From a bacterium (lineage in GTDB: Bacteria > Patescibacteriota > Andersenbacteria > UBA10190), in NCBI GenBank assembly GCA_002686445.1, contig NZCO01000057.1, positions 1-13,454 of the forward strand: a DNA stretch of 13,454 bases, written 5' to 3'. The translations under genes and the position numbers were made by a program. Positions within the stretch are counted from its first letter, which is position 1; every line of letters begins with the position of its first letter. The notes below the pieces were generated by a model. The model did no database searches. It was not told the origin of the DNA and worked only from the letters and a program-made list of their open reading frames with translations. This document shows, piece after piece, positions 12,925-13,454 of this stretch.

Positions 12925-12953
12925 TTGAAGCTGGCTGAGCCAGGCTTTAGGAT
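12925..12953 (+). promoter_or_regulatory. Candidate promoter of the NUDIX gene
   Basis: TTGAAG (12925-12930) and TAGGAT (12948-12953) are 17 bases apart, the second ending six bases before the ATG. If used, the mRNA starts at the start codon. The same AGGA could instead act as a weak ribosome site for a longer transcript; the sequence alone cannot decide. Confidence 0.3.
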
Positions 12954-12959
12954 AAAATC

Positions 12960-13379
12960 ATGACTACCTCGAACGTACTAGCCACTGACGCCTTAGCGTT
13001 GCAACTACCCACCTATACTGCCTTCGACGCTGTCGAGGCGCTGCACGTCAAGCAATTGCAACAGTTCTTGCGAGAAAGCGATAATGCGTATGACCGGTCA
13101 AATTTGGTGGCTCATGTAGTGGCCGATGTGTGGATTGTAAATCCAACTCGCGACCAGGTAGTACTCGTCGAACACGCCCTCTCTCATAGGTGGCTGGCCC
13201 CCGGCGGTCATTGCGATGGCAACCCCGATGTGTTCGCTAACGCGGTCCGAGAAGCCGAAGAAGAAACGGGCCTCACAGACCTAAAGCCACTCTTAGCCGG
13301 TGCTATTTTCGATATCAATGCTGCACCAGTTGAAACCCGGAAAGTCCACGGATCCATAGAGCCAGGCCAGAGAGTGTAA
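12960..13379 (+). CDS. NUDIX hydrolase family protein, apparently shortened
   Basis: The 139-residue protein has a recognisable NUDIX box 'GGHCDGNPDVFANAVREA' plus EEETGL (82-105), with the metal-binding REAEEE intact. The usual glutamate of the GX5E part is a proline (Pro89), which I believe also happens in close relatives of the GGHxDGxPD type. After the box come 'AGAIFDIN' and 'PVETRKVHGSIEPG', then QRV and the stop. Relatives continue from 'EP' with a HxH-x-D strand and another 30 to 50 residues, which are missing. No other frame up to the end of the window restores them: each meets a stop soon. The substrate is unknown. The start is ATG at 12960, with an AGGA eight bases before it. Confidence 0.75.
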   Translation: MTTSNVLATDALALQLPTYTAFDAVEALHVKQLQQFLRESDNAYDRSNLVAHVVADVWIVNPTRDQVVLVEHALSHRWLAPGGHCDGNPDVFANAVREAEEETGLTDLKPLLAGAIFDINAAPVETRKVHGSIEPGQRV

Positions 13380-13454
13380 TCTCTTTTGTGTAACTGGCAT
13401 CCCTGGTTGATTTCCATACTAGACTGTTATCTTCTCAGGGAACAGGATCGCCAA

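Noticed and set aside
13380..13454. Continuation of the NUDIX domain by a frameshift
   Set aside because: All three frames meet stops soon and none shows the expected HxHxD strand.

Overview
The window is a compact bacterial chromosome segment of roughly balanced base composition, with about 17 protein-coding genes on both strands, very short intergenic gaps and no RNA genes, insertion sequences or CRISPR arrays that I could find. UGA is used as an ordinary stop (for example the DUF167 gene), so UGA-recoding lineages are unlikely. Small genes, many of them hypothetical, an isolated aspartate carbamoyltransferase, a Cys/His-rich secreted protein and a large YfhO-type membrane protein would suit a Candidate Phyla Radiation (Patescibacteria) genome. 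There is no rRNA or other marker here, so this placement is weak inference.

Layout. 1-1170 (+): the end of an acylphosphatase gene, then an overlapping membrane-anchored alpha/beta hydrolase. 1167-2525 (-): an operon of a DUF4870-type membrane protein, methionine sulfoxide reductase MsrB and a PEBP/YbhB-like protein; its last stop codon overlaps that of the hydrolase. 2625-3431 (+): a membrane protein of unknown function. 3564-4522 (+): pyrB with its own promoter and terminator, whose conserved C-terminus is displaced into the -1 frame at an A6 run. 4564-4785 (-): a DUF167/YggU protein. 4880-5053 (+): a 57-residue AbrB-like DNA-binding protein, missed if only longer ORFs are considered, with three 12-bp-phased TACGTAT sites in front of it. 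5101-5526 (-) and 5722-5895 (+): two divergent orphan genes; the rightward one encodes a 57-residue protein behind a near-consensus extended -10 promoter. 5979-9265 (-): a large YfhO-like membrane protein followed by a PP2C-type phosphatase, probably one operon. 9395-9670 (+): a two-helix membrane protein. 9722-11008 (-): a DEAD-box RNA helicase with a long, structured leader. 11199-11759 (-): a secreted protein with a Cys/His-rich motif and a duplicated domain. 11850-12755 (-): a fatty-acid desaturase. 12960-13379 (+): a NUDIX-family protein that looks cut short.

Common threads are cell-envelope and stress functions: methionine sulfoxide repair, membrane-lipid desaturation, a cold-shock-type helicase, a secreted protein and a membrane glycosyltransferase-like protein with a phosphatase. 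Some genes have strong Shine-Dalgarno sequences (the desaturase, the 141-residue gene, the 5722 gene, pyrB). Others have a -10-like hexamer only 6 to 9 bases before the start codon and no Shine-Dalgarno, which suggests leaderless mRNAs.

The observations most worth checking are the pyrB frameshift, the phased operator in front of the AbrB-like gene, the divergent orphan pair at 5101-5895, and the leader of the DEAD-box helicase. I did not find a clear large novel defence or mobile system. No gene-free stretch exceeds about 205 bases.
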